From JBCDIQ01 sp039024295 (GTDB taxonomy: Bacteria > Bacteroidota > Bacteroidia > J057), in assembly GCA_039024295.1 (NCBI GenBank), contig JBCDIQ010000342.1:1-6290 (forward strand): a stretch of 6,290 bases of DNA, given 5' to 3'. The notes beneath the pieces are model-generated. The model was not told the origin of the DNA and searched no databases. It saw only the letters and a list, made by a program, of their open reading frames with translations. Each line of letters starts with the position of its first letter. Position 1 is the first letter of the stretch. This document shows positions 6,237 through 6,290 of the stretch, in pieces. A program made the translations under genes and the position numbers.

Positions 6237-6290
6237 TTAAGGCGTATTTTATTCCTCAAAATGCTAAATTTTTGGTGTCCGACCTATTAA

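Noticed and set aside
1..6290. CRISPR arrays, tRNA/rRNA genes, insertion sequences, phage or defence genes
   Set aside because: No regular repeats, RNA-gene folds, transposase or terminal inverted repeats were seen on either strand.

Overview
The window looks like ordinary chromosomal DNA from a member of the Bacteroidota, most likely a Cytophagales-type bacterium. That placement is an inference from three things: purine-rich Shine-Dalgarno sequences are missing at sensible distances from the start codons; several gene fronts carry a TTG / TAnnTTTG-like promoter spaced 19-20 bases, the pattern of the Bacteroidota housekeeping sigma factor; and the encoded proteins read like that phylum. I see no phage, transposon, CRISPR, tRNA or rRNA signature. 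Coding density is very high, and the only non-coding gap over 100 bases is 4197-4401.

Left part (1-3364, all minus strand): a tightly packed three-gene operon. It is read in the order M3-family zinc oligopeptidase (3364-1652), small membrane-embedded HExxH protein (1655-1035), then hisC, histidinol-phosphate aminotransferase (1035 to beyond the left edge). Both junctions are stop/start overlaps (ATGA and TGATG), so the three are probably co-transcribed and translationally coupled. The hisC gene has no stop in the window, but only about its last 10-15 codons should be missing.

Middle part (3365-4503): four short intervals with alternating orientation. A 41-bp gap separates the peptidase operon from a divergent 140-residue orphan gene (+). 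This gap carries a nearly symmetric promoter in which one 8-bp AT-rich -7 box can be read on both strands. The orphan converges on a 123-residue gene (-) that looks like a response-regulator receiver domain without its phosphorylation residues; their stop codons overlap in a shared TTAA. A 205-bp divergent intergenic region follows, with an inverted repeat that touches a good promoter for a 33-residue single-pass membrane miniprotein (+, 4402-4503), a gene too short for routine calling.

Right part (4506-6236, minus): a 576-residue protein whose C-terminal ~200 residues resemble the nucleoside phosphorylase/nucleosidase (NP-I) fold, joined to a long N-terminal region I do not recognise. Its start is 54 bases from the right edge.

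The known functions are peptide breakdown (M3 peptidase), histidine biosynthesis (HisC) and possibly nucleotide/nucleoside handling. The small middle genes have no assignable function. No clearly new multi-gene system is evident. The best leads are the coupled peptidase/membrane protease/hisC operon, the degenerate receiver, the miniprotein with its operator-like repeat, and the NP-I-like fusion.
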